64,000 nucleotides of DNA, taken from positions 1,302,001 through 1,366,000 of the forward strand of contig NZ_OY764059.1 in assembly GCF_963668085.1 (NCBI RefSeq), read 5' to 3'. A program made the position numbers and the translations under genes. The stretch comes from an uncultured Ilyobacter sp. GTDB taxonomy: Bacteria > Fusobacteriota > Fusobacteriia > Fusobacteriales > Fusobacteriaceae. Shown here piece after piece: positions 43,133 to 51,454 of this stretch (position 1 is its first letter; every line of letters begins with the position of its first letter). The notes below the pieces were generated by a model that did not search any database, was not told the DNA's origin, and saw nothing but the letters and a program-made list of their open reading frames with translations.

Positions 43133-44590
43133 TTACTCAACCATTTTCTTTATATCATTTGCGATAAACTGGGCTTTTGCTCCAAATATCGCCTGAACTC
43201 CGTTTTTACCAACCTTTAATACTCCAGCTGCCCCTAACTTCTTGAGCTCTTCTTCATTTACTGTACCGGTATCTTTCACTTCCACTCTGAGTCTTGTGAT
43301 ACAAGCGTCAGTAGAAATTATATTTTCCTTTCCACCTAAAGCTGATATTACAAGAACTGCCACTTCATTTTCAGAAAGTTTTATCTCGCTGCCTACCTCT
43401 TCTTCCTCTTCTCTTCCTGGTGTCTTCAAGTTAAACTTCTTAATGAAGAATGTAAATAATATATAATAAACTACAAAGTATATTGCCCCTACTACTATAA
43501 CTAAATACCAAGGTGTTTTATTTGGTAGAACTCCAAAGGATATAAAGTCGATTAATCCTCCTGAGAATGTCATTCCTATTCTTACATTTAATATGTTCAT
43601 AAGCATGAAGGAAGTCGCTGCTAACACACAGTGTACTCCGTATAATACCGGTGCAACGAATAAAAATAAGAACTCAATAGGTTCTGTGATTCCTGTAAGG
43701 AATGATGTAAGTGCCGCAGAAAGCAGTATTCCTCCTGCTATCTTTTTCTTAGTTGGTTTTGCCTGTTTGTACATTGCAAGAGCCGCTCCAGGAAGTCCAA
43801 ACATCATAAATGCAAACTTTCCTGTCATATATGCCCCTGTGCTTCCAAAATTAGCAACGTTGTCTTGAAGTTTCGCAAAGAATATAGCCTGGTCTCCTCT
43901 GAATACCTGACCCAAAGAGTTGGTCCACTCTCCGAATTCAAACCAAAACGGAGCATAGAATATGTGATGAAGACCAAAGGGTATAAGTGCTCTTTCAATT
44001 AATCCAAATACAAATGTTGAGAAAGCAGTTGGATTTTCTCCGATTACTGCAAGTGAGGCCAGTCCAACCTGAATTGGTTTCCATACATATGGAAATACAA
44101 GTCCTACAAAGAAAGATAAAAATGCAGTAGCTATAGGCACAAATCTTTTTCCAGAGAAAAACCCTAGGTAAGCTGGAAGTTCTATTTTATTAAATCTTTT
44201 ATAGATCATAGCTCCGATTACCCCTGCAAGGATACCACCAAAGACTCCAGTTTGAAGTGTCGGTATACCCATAACCTGTGCGAATGCTTTATTTCCTAGC
44301 TCTATTTCTGCTGCTGCACCAGTGGTTACACCCATAACTGTATTCATAATAAGTAGGGACACTATAGCTGCAAGTCCTGCTACACCATCTCCACCAGCAA
44401 GTCCGATTGCTGATCCAACTGCAAACAATAATGGCAGGTTAGCAAATATGACTCCTCCTGCAGCTGCCATCAAGGTAGAATCCAATACATTTGGTTGTCC
44501 AAAGGCAAGCAATAATCCTGCTGCAGGCAGTATGGCAACCGGTGTCATCAAAGCCTTACCTATCTTTTGTAATTGTGCAAATCCTTTCAT
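43133..44590 (-). CDS. ptsG: Glucose-type PTS permease, EIICB
   Basis: 485 aa. The EIIC membrane domain (about 1-395) opens [20 protein letters not shown] and contains [20 protein letters not shown], the sugar-binding GITEPIEF motif. A charged linker with five consecutive Glu leads to EIIB (about 405-485) with the phosphorylated Cys in [13 protein letters not shown]. It transports and phosphorylates a glucose-class hexose (glucose, GlcNAc or related; specificity not determinable). There is no fused EIIA; a separate EIIA gene lies 9 bp upstream in the same operon. Confidence 0.9.
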   Translation of the reverse strand: MKGFAQLQKIGKALMTPVAILPAAGLLLAFGQPNVLDSTLMAAAGGVIFANLPLLFAVGSAIGLAGGDGVAGLAAIVSLLIMNTVMGVTTGAAAEIELGNKAFAQVMGIPTLQTGVFGGILAGVIGAMIYKRFNKIELPAYLGFFSGKRFVPIATAFLSFFVGLVFPYVWKPIQVGLASLAVIGENPTAFSTFVFGLIERALIPFGLHHIFYAPFWFEFGEWTNSLGQVFRGDQAIFFAKLQDNVANFGSTGAYMTGKFAFMMFGLPGAALAMYKQAKPTKKKIAGGILLSAALTSFLTGITEPIEFLFLFVAPVLYGVHCVLAATSFMLMNILNVRIGMTFSGGLIDFISFGVLPNKTPWYLVIVVGAIYFVVYYILFTFFIKKFNLKTPGREEEEEVGSEIKLSENEVAVLVISALGGKENIISTDACITRLRVEVKDTGTVNEEELKKLGAAGVLKVGKNGVQAIFGAKAQFIANDIKKMVE

Positions 44591-44599
44591 CTTTACCTC

Positions 44600-45100
44600 C
44601 TATTTATTTTTCATTTTAACTTTCATTAACAATTCTCCGACTTTTACATCTCCAGAAGCTACAACTTTTAACTCCTCTACTTCGTCCATTGAATTTATTA
44701 CTACAGGTGTAATTACAGACTTAGCATTCGCCTTTATAAATTCTAAGTCATATTTTACAAGCTCATCTCCTGGTTTTACTTTGGTACCTGGTTTTCCAAT
44801 TCTTTTGAAACCCTCCCCGCCAAGTTTTACAGTGTCTATACCAAAATGCACTATGAGTTCTAGACCTTTTTCTGTCTCAAAACTAACAGCATGATTAGTG
44901 TCAAAGATATCCACTTCACCAGCAACTGGGGAATAAACCGATCCTTCAACAGGATCTATGGCACATCCGTCACCTATCATCTTTTGTGCAAAGGCTTCAT
45001 CAGGAACCATTGAAATGTCTAAGACCTTTCCCTCTAAAGGAGAGTAGATCTCTAGCCACTCTTCCTCTTTTTTCTTTTTTAAAAAATCAAATAAGCCCAT
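44600..45100 (-). CDS. PTS EIIA component, glucose family (operonic copy)
   Basis: 166 aa, Crr-like. The active-site histidine lies in ELIVHFGIDTVKLGGEGF; SPLEGKVLDISMVPDEAFAQ and DGCAIDPVEGSVYSPVAGEV are typical. It accepts phosphate from HPr and donates it to the EIIB domain of the adjacent permease. SD AAAGGAGAAC precedes the ATG. It is strongly similar to the second EIIA at 46679-47188. Confidence 0.94.
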   Translation of the reverse strand: MGLFDFLKKKKEEEWLEIYSPLEGKVLDISMVPDEAFAQKMIGDGCAIDPVEGSVYSPVAGEVDIFDTNHAVSFETEKGLELIVHFGIDTVKLGGEGFKRIGKPGTKVKPGDELVKYDLEFIKANAKSVITPVVINSMDEVEELKVVASGDVKVGELLMKVKMKNK

Positions 45101-45154
45101 ATTAGTTCTCCTTTCTTTATTTTAAAATTTTTATTAAAAATTGTTGCCTACAAA

Positions 45155-45174
45155 CTATATTCTGTACAATATAG
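45155..45174. promoter_or_regulatory. Operator-like palindrome upstream of the EIIA-ptsG operon
   Basis: CTATATT-CTGTAC-AATATAG, a perfect 20-bp palindrome 55 bp upstream of the EIIA start, between that operon and the divergent transposase-like gene. Candidate regulator site; binder unknown. Confidence 0.5.
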
Positions 45175-45427
45175 AGTATTCATTCAAACAAAATAAAAAT
45201 AATTTTCTCAAAATTTGATCTAGTTTTTTGAGCCATATTTTTTTGTTCCTGTTTTAAAGTTTGTTTTATATTTGCTTTATATGTTTCATTTCAATCTTTA
45301 TTATCCTTCTTTCGTTATATTAACATAATATCTCCCAAAAGATTTTTTGTCAATATTTTTTTCAAAAAAAATGAGCCTTTTTTCAAGTTATAATTTATTT
45401 AAAAATAATAATACTATGTTTCGGAGT

Positions 45428-45456
45428 TTGACTTTTTTTAATAAAAATAGTAGTAT
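45428..45456 (+). promoter_or_regulatory. Promoter of the transposase-like gene
   Basis: TTGACT (45428-45433), 17-bp spacer, TAGTAT (45451-45456). Predicted start of transcription near 45463 lies after the longer upstream ORF start and supports the TTG start at 45491. The remaining 45101-45427 is AT-rich and shows no gene. Confidence 0.6.
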
Positions 45457-45490
45457 CATATTAAGTTTTATAAAGGAAAGGGGTATAAAT

Positions 45491-46630
45491 TTGGGATCTA
45501 AAAAGGGACTTTCTAAAGAAAGATATGAGATCATAGAGCCTTTTTTAAAAAAGGAAAAAAAGCTCAAAGATATAGAAAATGAAAAAAATATATCCTATGC
45601 TACTCTGAAAAGATGGGTAAAAGCATACAAGGAGAACGGTATAGAAGGGCTCATAAAAAAAGAAAGAAAAGATAAAAACCAGTATAGAAGCCTAGATGAA
45701 AAAACCTATGAATTTATAAAAGAATCTTACAAAGAAAATCCAGATATAAAAATAAGCAGTCTTTATGAAAAATGCTGTAAATTTATAAAAACTTTTAGCG
45801 ATAAAAGCATAAGTTATCACACTGTTTATAGAGCTGTAAATAATCTAGACGATTTTGTAAAAGATCACGCCTCTATAAACATAGAAAAAATTAAAAAGAA
45901 ACACCAGGCCTATAGAATTGTCCAAACGGCCTTAGATATAAAAATAAGAGATTTTCGGCAAAACTCCATGAAGAAACCCTATCTGTATCTGGTATACGAT
46001 GTCTCAACTAATGATATTTTAAATTATTACCTAAGTTTCTCCAAACTAGACCTTAAAAAATCAACTGCTCTTTTAAGGGACACAATTATAAAAAATTATA
46101 AGTCTGTTGAAAATTTCTTTATAAAACCTCAAAATCTTCTAATAGACTCCTTTGATATAAAAAACAAGAGAAAGGTAGAGCAGATAAAAGAAACCTTGGA
46201 TATAAAAATAGAAAATTATTATGAACCGAATAAGGAGATGGAAAGATTTATCAATTTTCTAAAGTCAGATTTGACAAACCTATTGAAAGAAACACATTTC
46301 AGCAACTCTTTGCTAGAGCTAGACAGGATTCTCTACTCCTATATTTTTATGAATAATATTAAAAATTTAAATGATGAGAACCCATTTTCTTCTTCGGGGA
46401 TTTTAAAAGACATAGATAAGTTGGATATTTTGTTAGGAAGTGCCAAGAGAAAAGTTCAAGAATATGGAATACGATTCAGAAATGGCATCTATCGAAGTCC
46501 AGATTTAAAAAAACATACGGGAAACATTTTAGAGATAAAATATAATGTTAACGACCCGAAAGAAATAAAAGTTTATTTTAAGGGAAATTTTTTATGTATG
46601 GCATATCTTTCTGCAAACGAAAGTTTTTAG
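45491..46630 (+). CDS. Degenerate Mu-type transposase homologue with N-terminal helix-turn-helix (possible domesticated regulator)
   Basis: 379 aa from a TTG at 45491 with AAAGGGG seven bases upstream; the open frame extends 48 codons further but crosses the promoter. Residues about 5-65 form a helix-turn-helix (YATLKRWVKAYKENGIEGL), and 70-130 a second HTH-like region. An RNase H-like integrase core runs over about 145-300. Where Mu/Tn552-type transposases read D-H-T-P-L-D-I, this protein has VQTALDI, so the first catalytic Asp is Val. The second Asp (NLLIDSFDIKN) and Glu (KEMERFINFLK) remain. The C terminus (GIYRSPDLKKHTGNILEIKY, then PKEIKVYFKGNFLCMAYLS) resembles the Mu transposase C-terminal beta-barrel. 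No terminal repeats or partner ATPase flank it. It lies between two PTS EIIA genes. Confidence 0.65.
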   Translation: MGSKKGLSKERYEIIEPFLKKEKKLKDIENEKNISYATLKRWVKAYKENGIEGLIKKERKDKNQYRSLDEKTYEFIKESYKENPDIKISSLYEKCCKFIKTFSDKSISYHTVYRAVNNLDDFVKDHASINIEKIKKKHQAYRIVQTALDIKIRDFRQNSMKKPYLYLVYDVSTNDILNYYLSFSKLDLKKSTALLRDTIIKNYKSVENFFIKPQNLLIDSFDIKNKRKVEQIKETLDIKIENYYEPNKEMERFINFLKSDLTNLLKETHFSNSLLELDRILYSYIFMNNIKNLNDENPFSSSGILKDIDKLDILLGSAKRKVQEYGIRFRNGIYRSPDLKKHTGNILEIKYNVNDPKEIKVYFKGNFLCMAYLSANESF

Positions 46631-46637
46631 TTACAGC

Positions 46638-46666
46638 AAAAAAGGGTCGCATAAGCGACCCTTTTT
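46638..46666. terminator. Convergent terminator
   Basis: AAAAAGGGTCGC-ATAA-GCGACCCTTTTT between the transposase-like gene and the second EIIA gene; works on both strands. Confidence 0.9.
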
Positions 46667-46678
46667 CTATTTACTCTC

Positions 46679-47188
46679 TCAAGCATTATTTTTTTTCATT
46701 TTTATCTTCATTAGAAGGTCTCCAGCCTTTATCTCTCCTCTAGCTAAAACCTCTATACTCTCCACATCATCCATAGACGTTATTATTATAGGGCTTATGG
46801 CTGACTTGGCATTCTCCCTTATAAAATCTAGGTCATACTTTACAAGCTCATCTCCTATGTGAACAAGACTCCCAGGTTCTCCCAACCTTTCAAATCCAGC
46901 ACCACCCAGGTCCACCGTATCTATCCCTAGATGCACTATGATTTCTAAGCCGTTTTCCATCTCAAAGGTCACTGCATGATTGGTATCAAAAATATCAACC
47001 TCTCCCTCTACAGGAGCAAAGACAGAACCTTCTGAAGGATCTATGGCACATCCATCCCCTATCATCTTTTTTGAGAAAGCCTCGTCAGGAACAGCCTCTA
47101 GACCCATCACTTTTCCACTTATAGGAGAGTATACCTTTACATACTCACAATTTTTCCTGTTTTTTTTTAATAATTCAAATATTCCCAT
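46679..47188 (-). CDS. PTS EIIA component, glucose family (stand-alone copy)
   Basis: 169 aa, close paralogue of the EIIA at 44600-45100. Conserved stretches include PDEAFSKKMIGDGCAIDP and the active-site ELIVHLGIDTVDLGG-like EIIVHLGIDTVDLGG. It lacks an adjacent permease and has its own promoter at 47220. It may serve other glucose-family permeases or have a regulatory role as Crr does in enterobacteria. The two copies flank the transposase-like gene, suggesting a local duplication. Confidence 0.92.
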   Translation of the reverse strand: MGIFELLKKNRKNCEYVKVYSPISGKVMGLEAVPDEAFSKKMIGDGCAIDPSEGSVFAPVEGEVDIFDTNHAVTFEMENGLEIIVHLGIDTVDLGGAGFERLGEPGSLVHIGDELVKYDLDFIRENAKSAISPIIITSMDDVESIEVLARGEIKAGDLLMKIKMKKNNA

Positions 47189-47219
47189 AAATTCACCTCA
47201 TCTATAAGCTACTCCTATT

Positions 47220-47248
47220 ATATTATCCCAAGCTTCAAATAAAAACAA
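47220..47248 (-). promoter_or_regulatory. Promoter of the stand-alone EIIA gene
   Basis: Minus-strand TTGTTT (47248-47243), 17-bp spacer, TAATAT (47225-47220), about 32 bp upstream of the start. Confidence 0.55.
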
Positions 47249-47275
47249 GCATGCAGATACTTTTTATTTTCCCAT

Positions 47276-47307
47276 TAAAATACCGGGATGCAGTTGCGTC
47301 CCGGTAT
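47276..47307 (-). terminator. Terminator of nrdJ
   Basis: Minus-strand ATACCGGGA-CGCAACTGCA-TCCCGGTAT followed by TTTAAT, directly after the nrdJ stop at 47315. Confidence 0.82.
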
Positions 47308-47314
47308 AGATTAT

Positions 47315-49567
47315 TTATTCACACTTGGAGTAGCCACAACTTCTGCAAGAATAGCATCCTCCTGATATCTCAAGTTCTTCCCCGCATTCTGGGCATTTCA
47401 CCTTGTTCATATCTGTATAACCCTTTTCTCTCTCTAGCTCTTGTTTTTCCCTTTTGGCCTTTCTTGCCTGGGCTTTTTCATAATCGTTTAAGCCCATCTC
47501 TTTTTCAAATTCCTTTAAAAGATAAAGTATCGCAAGCGGGCATGTATTCCCCTTTGTTAACTCCTCTCCCTTTCCTTTTGCAAGGGCAAAGGACGGACAT
47601 CCACTTATACCCTCTATAGATCTTTCCATCATAAAGAGGTTTCCACCTAATCTCAGCATGGCAGACATATATATTGCCACCGCCTGGATATTCTTCTCGC
47701 ATCCACCCTGACCACTTCTTATAACGTATATATCCTGGATAGACTTTGCACTAGGAGAATAACCTATCATTACTTTTAGTTTCCCACAACCTATTTTTAG
47801 AGCTTTAGGATAGTATATCGTATCCTCCTCTATAGGTTTCATCTCTCCTCTTGGAAGTTCAAGAGTCTTAGGCTCACTTTTTACAGATAAAATACCTTCT
47901 CTTGCACATCCAGCCCTGTAAATTGTCATTCCCTTTAAGCCTTGTTTCCAGGCTTCCATATAGAGATCTTCCACCTCTTCTATAGAGGTCTTATGAACTA
48001 GATTTATGGTAGAAGATATGCTGGCATCTATCCTTCTCTGCCAGATTCCCTGCATCTTTATCCTGTCAAAGGGATTTAGATTTTGAGCAGTGACAAAATA
48101 ATCAGGAAGGTAGTTTTCATCCTCTATACCATTTTCATCCATATAATCCTTGGCTATAGGGGTGAACACCTTGTAAAATACATCCTCTCCGTGAAGACTC
48201 TCGGTTTTTCTGGTATAAAAAAATGCAAAATTCGGCTCTATTCCCGTACTTGTTCTGAGCATCGTCCCTATTGACCCAGTAGGTGCTATAGTTAGAAGCT
48301 GTGAATTCCTCAAACCATATTTTTCTATAAGTTCTATTGTTTCATCACTGGCATTATCCTTTAGAAAAGGTGAGGCAAGAACCTTGTCCTTTTTGTATTT
48401 CGGAAAACTTCCCTGTTCTTTTGCCAATAGTGCACTGGCTCTCAATGCATTGTCCACGATTGTTTTAGAAACTTTGTCACAAAACTCAAGGGATTCAGGG
48501 GAACCATATTTTAACTTCATATTTATAAGAAGATCCCCTAGTCCTAGTATCCCCAGACCTATCTGTCTCCAGTCTCTTACAGAGTCTCTCTGCTCCTCTA
48601 GCGGATGTAGAGGAAGTCCTTCATCAAGTACATCATTTAAAGCCTTTACTCCGTCTCTCACCCTCTCGGCAAGTCTTTCAAAATTAAAAACTTCTCCCTC
48701 TATAAAACTTGGCAGAACGATGGATCCTAGTAGACAGCTTCCACCTGGAGGAAGTGGTTCTTCTGCACATGGGTTGGTTCCTGCATATTCAAACTCCTCA
48801 TCCTCACTTAAAAGGTTCCAGTTTGATATTGTATCCCAAAACAGCACTCCCGGTTCTGCGAAATTCCAGTTTTGCCTGGCAAGTTCTTTAAATAAAAGCC
48901 TTGCGTTGACTTTTTTGGTTATTGTCTCTCCTGTATCCCCTACAATAAATTCAGTCTTAAACATATCGCCTTTTTCCACAGCCTTCATAAACTCATCATT
49001 TATTCTCACTGATATATTGGCTTTTTGAATTTTATTTAGGTCCGACTTTACTTTTATAAAATCTTCCACGTCAGGATGATTTACATCTATAGAAAGCATA
49101 AGGGCTCCTCTTCTTCCTTTCTGCCCTATTATATCTGTGGTAAGGTTGTAGAGGTCCATAAAAGAAACGGCTCCTGTAGTATGTTTAGCTGAGTTGTTTA
49201 CCTCAGATCCCTTTGGCCTTAGATTTGAGATATCCACTCCACAGCCTCCACCATAGGAAAAGGTCCTTGCAAGTTTTTTTGCAGTTTCAAATATAGACTC
49301 GATGTTGTCATCAGGAGGTGTTATCACATAACAATTAGAATAAGTTATCTTTTTACCCACCTTATGAAGGCCCCTGTTAGAAAGAATCCTTCCAGCAAAT
49401 ATAAACTCTTTCTTCCATATCATCTCTTTGACTTTAGGGTCTCCTCCAGCCACTCTGTCTAACCACTGGACAAAAGTTTCTCCGTCAAATTTATATTTTT
49501 TCTCCCATATATCTATCCCCAGAGTATTGTCCTCTCCTAACCACTCTTTTATATTTAAAACATCCAT
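47315..49567 (-). CDS. nrdJ: Adenosylcobalamin-dependent (class II) ribonucleotide reductase
   Basis: 750 aa. It reduces ribonucleotides to deoxyribonucleotides with a B12-generated radical and needs no oxygen. Barrel signatures are SYGGGCGVDISNLRPKGSEV, GQKGRRGALMLSIDVNHPDV and the catalytic N-x-C-x-E in TNPCAEEPLPPGG; TIAPTGSIGTMLRTSTGIEP follows. The C-terminal 25 residues form a zinc ribbon-like cluster (KCPECGEEL...CYSCRSCGYSKC) that could serve as the redox tail or bind zinc. No ATP-cone domain is visible at the N terminus. ATG follows GGGGTGATG. Two NrdR-like boxes lie just upstream; no cobalamin riboswitch was found. Confidence 0.93.
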   Translation of the reverse strand: MDVLNIKEWLGEDNTLGIDIWEKKYKFDGETFVQWLDRVAGGDPKVKEMIWKKEFIFAGRILSNRGLHKVGKKITYSNCYVITPPDDNIESIFETAKKLARTFSYGGGCGVDISNLRPKGSEVNNSAKHTTGAVSFMDLYNLTTDIIGQKGRRGALMLSIDVNHPDVEDFIKVKSDLNKIQKANISVRINDEFMKAVEKGDMFKTEFIVGDTGETITKKVNARLLFKELARQNWNFAEPGVLFWDTISNWNLLSEDEEFEYAGTNPCAEEPLPPGGSCLLGSIVLPSFIEGEVFNFERLAERVRDGVKALNDVLDEGLPLHPLEEQRDSVRDWRQIGLGILGLGDLLINMKLKYGSPESLEFCDKVSKTIVDNALRASALLAKEQGSFPKYKKDKVLASPFLKDNASDETIELIEKYGLRNSQLLTIAPTGSIGTMLRTSTGIEPNFAFFYTRKTESLHGEDVFYKVFTPIAKDYMDENGIEDENYLPDYFVTAQNLNPFDRIKMQGIWQRRIDASISSTINLVHKTSIEEVEDLYMEAWKQGLKGMTIYRAGCAREGILSVKSEPKTLELPRGEMKPIEEDTIYYPKALKIGCGKLKVMIGYSPSAKSIQDIYVIRSGQGGCEKNIQAVAIYMSAMLRLGGNLFMMERSIEGISGCPSFALAKGKGEELTKGNTCPLAILYLLKEFEKEMGLNDYEKAQARKAKREKQELEREKGYTDMNKVKCPECGEELEISGGCYSCRSCGYSKCE

Positions 49568-49577
49568 AATTTCTTCA

Positions 49578-49593
49578 TCACCCCATATTGTAT
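49578..49593 (-). promoter_or_regulatory. NrdR box, proximal
   Basis: TCACCCCATATTGTAT on the plus strand matches 11 of 16 positions of the NrdR consensus ACACTATATATAGTGT. It overlaps the nrdJ ribosome site and is separated by exactly 15 bp from the distal box, the usual NrdR spacing. Confidence 0.6.
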
Positions 49594-49608
49594 TTTTTTA
49601 ATTTGATC

Positions 49609-49624
49609 ACACTATATATTGTAC
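49609..49624 (-). promoter_or_regulatory. NrdR box, distal
   Basis: ACACTATATATTGTAC, nearly the ideal NrdR box. NrdR represses ribonucleotide reductase genes in response to dATP/ATP. An upstream TTGAAA-16-TAAAAT candidate promoter on the minus strand places both boxes in the transcribed leader. Confidence 0.8.
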
Positions 49625-49828
49625 CTCACAAGTAATTTTACCCTACTTTTTATTTTTTTCAAGTTAATTTTTTTCATTCACTTTTCAACAAGCCATTTTA
49701 CTCTGTTTATTTAAAAAAATTTTTAGATGGCTTGCGTGTTATCTTTCAAGAATTTATTTTTTCTCTTTACTCATTGACTGTTTTAGGTGTAATATATATG
49801 CAACTATTTATATTTTTTGGAGGTATCA

Positions 49829-50857
49829 ATGCGTCAGGTTAGCTACAAAGAAATACTCAATGAAAAAAATTATATTCTTATTGATGTCCGTACTCCAAAA
49901 GAGTATGCTGCAGAAACAATTCCAGGATCGATTAATATCCCTGTCTTACTTGACAATGAAAGAGTAGAAGTAGGGACAGCGTATAAACAAATTTCAAAAG
50001 AAAAGGCAAAAGAACTAGGGGTAGAATTTATATCCAAACGTCTACCTGAGGTTTTTCAAGAGATAAATAACCTTAATAAAAAATACAAGAAGCTGGTATT
50101 TTTATGTGCCAGAGGAGGTATGAGAAGTGGCAGCATGACCTCCTTATTCTCTTCACTAGGATATAAATGCTCAAAGCTCACAGACGGATACAAGGGATAC
50201 AGAAAATTCATATCTGAAGATCTCATTCGTGTGAACTCAGGTATAAAATATATTGTCCTTCACGGCAGAACCGGAGTAGGAAAAACCAAAGTACTACAGC
50301 AGTTGGAAGCTAAAGGTTACAGCGTTCTCGATCTTGAAAAATACGCCGACCATAAGGGGTCTATTTTTGGAGCCATTGGTGAAAAAAGAAAACAGAGTCA
50401 AAAGAGGTTTGAATCACTTATCTATGAGCATCTTCGAGAAAACCAGCATAACTATGTCTTGGTCGAAAGTGAAAGCAAAAGAATTGGTGATGTCTATCTT
50501 CCTGATACTATCTCAGATTCAATGAAAGATGGTCTTCATCTTTTTTTAGATACCTCACTTGATCACAGAGTAAAAATCCTCATGGAAGATTATGCCGACG
50601 CTTCAGAAGAATCTATCCTAAATTGCATAAATTTTCTTAAAAAATATTTAGGAAAAGAAAAAACAGAAAATTACTCTGAGCTTACCAAAAGCAAAAACTA
50701 CGCCCAGTTGGCCGGTGAACTTGTAGTAGATTATTATGACCCATTATATGAAAAAAGCATAAAAAAATGGGAGTATGAGAATACAATCAACTACGAAAGT
50801 GTCGATGAAGGAGTTCAAGGTGTAATTGATTTCTTAGATACTACGGATTTTTCATAG
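49829..50857 (+). CDS. mnmH: tRNA 2-selenouridine synthase (SelU/MnmH)
   Basis: 342 aa from ATG 49829, with TTTTGGAGG six bases upstream; an in-frame TTG at 49817 is within that site. A rhodanese domain (about 1-130) carries the catalytic Cys in FLCARGGMRSGSM. A P-loop domain follows with GRTGVGKTKVLQQLE (about 146-160). MnmH replaces sulfur by selenium in the wobble 2-thiouridine of tRNA via a geranylated intermediate, using selenophosphate. This implies a SelD enzyme elsewhere in the genome. Monocistronic with its own terminator. Confidence 0.92.
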   Translation: MRQVSYKEILNEKNYILIDVRTPKEYAAETIPGSINIPVLLDNERVEVGTAYKQISKEKAKELGVEFISKRLPEVFQEINNLNKKYKKLVFLCARGGMRSGSMTSLFSSLGYKCSKLTDGYKGYRKFISEDLIRVNSGIKYIVLHGRTGVGKTKVLQQLEAKGYSVLDLEKYADHKGSIFGAIGEKRKQSQKRFESLIYEHLRENQHNYVLVESESKRIGDVYLPDTISDSMKDGLHLFLDTSLDHRVKILMEDYADASEESILNCINFLKKYLGKEKTENYSELTKSKNYAQLAGELVVDYYDPLYEKSIKKWEYENTINYESVDEGVQGVIDFLDTTDFS

Positions 50858-50899
50858 CCCTTCCATTTCCTATTTCATCAAAGAAATTTAATCAGTTCG

Positions 50900-50945
50900 A
50901 AAAGAGACCTGTTCAAAAAACTTTTGAAAGGCTCTTTTTTTTATA
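50900..50945 (+). terminator. Terminator of mnmH
   Basis: AAAGAG-CC-TTCAAAA / TTTTGAA-GG-CTCTTT hairpin followed by a T-rich run. Confidence 0.82.
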
Positions 50946-50960
50946 AGCTTTGAATTAAAT

Positions 50961-51367
50961 TATTGAATTTATCGAATTCGTTACTTTTCTCTTGAAAGAA
51001 AAGTAACCAAAAGTTCAAGCCTGTGAAAAATCAGCTAAATAACCTTCGGAAATCCAAGTAAAAACTCAAAACTCGCTACGCTCAGACAGTCGATTTTTTC
51101 TAAGAGATTTCACTGCAGTTATTCTTAACGCTGATTTTGTCAATAGCCAGAAGAATTTCAAAAGATTTAAAGAAAACCTCATCGCAAGATTTTAAATTCC
51201 CGTATCTAAAAGTTTTCGTCTTAACTCTGTGAAACTCTCACTTTTTCTCTGTGCCCTCTGTGGTCAATAAAGGTTAGTTCATTCGTGTTAATTTTTTTGT
51301 CTTTTATCGGTCTTCATTCGTGACAAAATCTTTTGACTCTAATATTCTTGTAAATTCAGTAATTTAT
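50961..51367 (+). repeat. Dispersed intergenic repeat, copy 2
   Basis: About 407 bp matching copy 1 (5369-5735) in block order. It starts TATTGAATTTATC, continues with hairpin GTTACTTTTCT / AGAAAAGTAAC then CCAAA, and ends CTCTGTGCCCTCTGTGG, CATTCGTGACAAAATC, TTTGACTCTAATATTCTTG and TAAATTCAGTAATTTAT. The central 200 bp (with CTCGCTACGCTCAGACAG) differs from copy 1. No coding potential is evident. Confidence 0.85.
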
Positions 51368-51374
51368 TCAGACG

Positions 51375-51407
51375 TAAAAAAAGAAAGACCCCCTAAAGAA
51401 TCTTTCT
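51375..51407 (-). terminator. Terminator of the DMT transporter gene
   Basis: Minus-strand AGAAAGA-TTCTTTAGGGGG-TCTTTCT followed by TTTTTTACG. Confidence 0.78.
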
Positions 51408-51454
51408 AAAATTTAAATATTTTTATTCAGACTTTATATTTTAATCTAAATTTT

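Noticed and set aside
44322..44894. Plus-strand open frame of 190 codons
   Set aside because: Antisense to the ptsG and EIIA coding sequences; composition is that of a shadow frame.
45347..45490. Longer N terminus for the transposase-like protein
   Set aside because: The extra 48 codons cross the -35/-10 promoter and are low-complexity Phe/Ser/Asn; the TTG at 45491 has a good ribosome site.
48384..49028. Plus-strand open frame of 214 codons
   Set aside because: Lies wholly antisense to nrdJ, whose conserved motifs cover the region; low-complexity Ser/Pro/Leu composition and no ribosome site.
49568..49828. Possible cobalamin riboswitch before B12-dependent nrdJ
   Set aside because: No B12-box sequence; the NrdR boxes account for the region.
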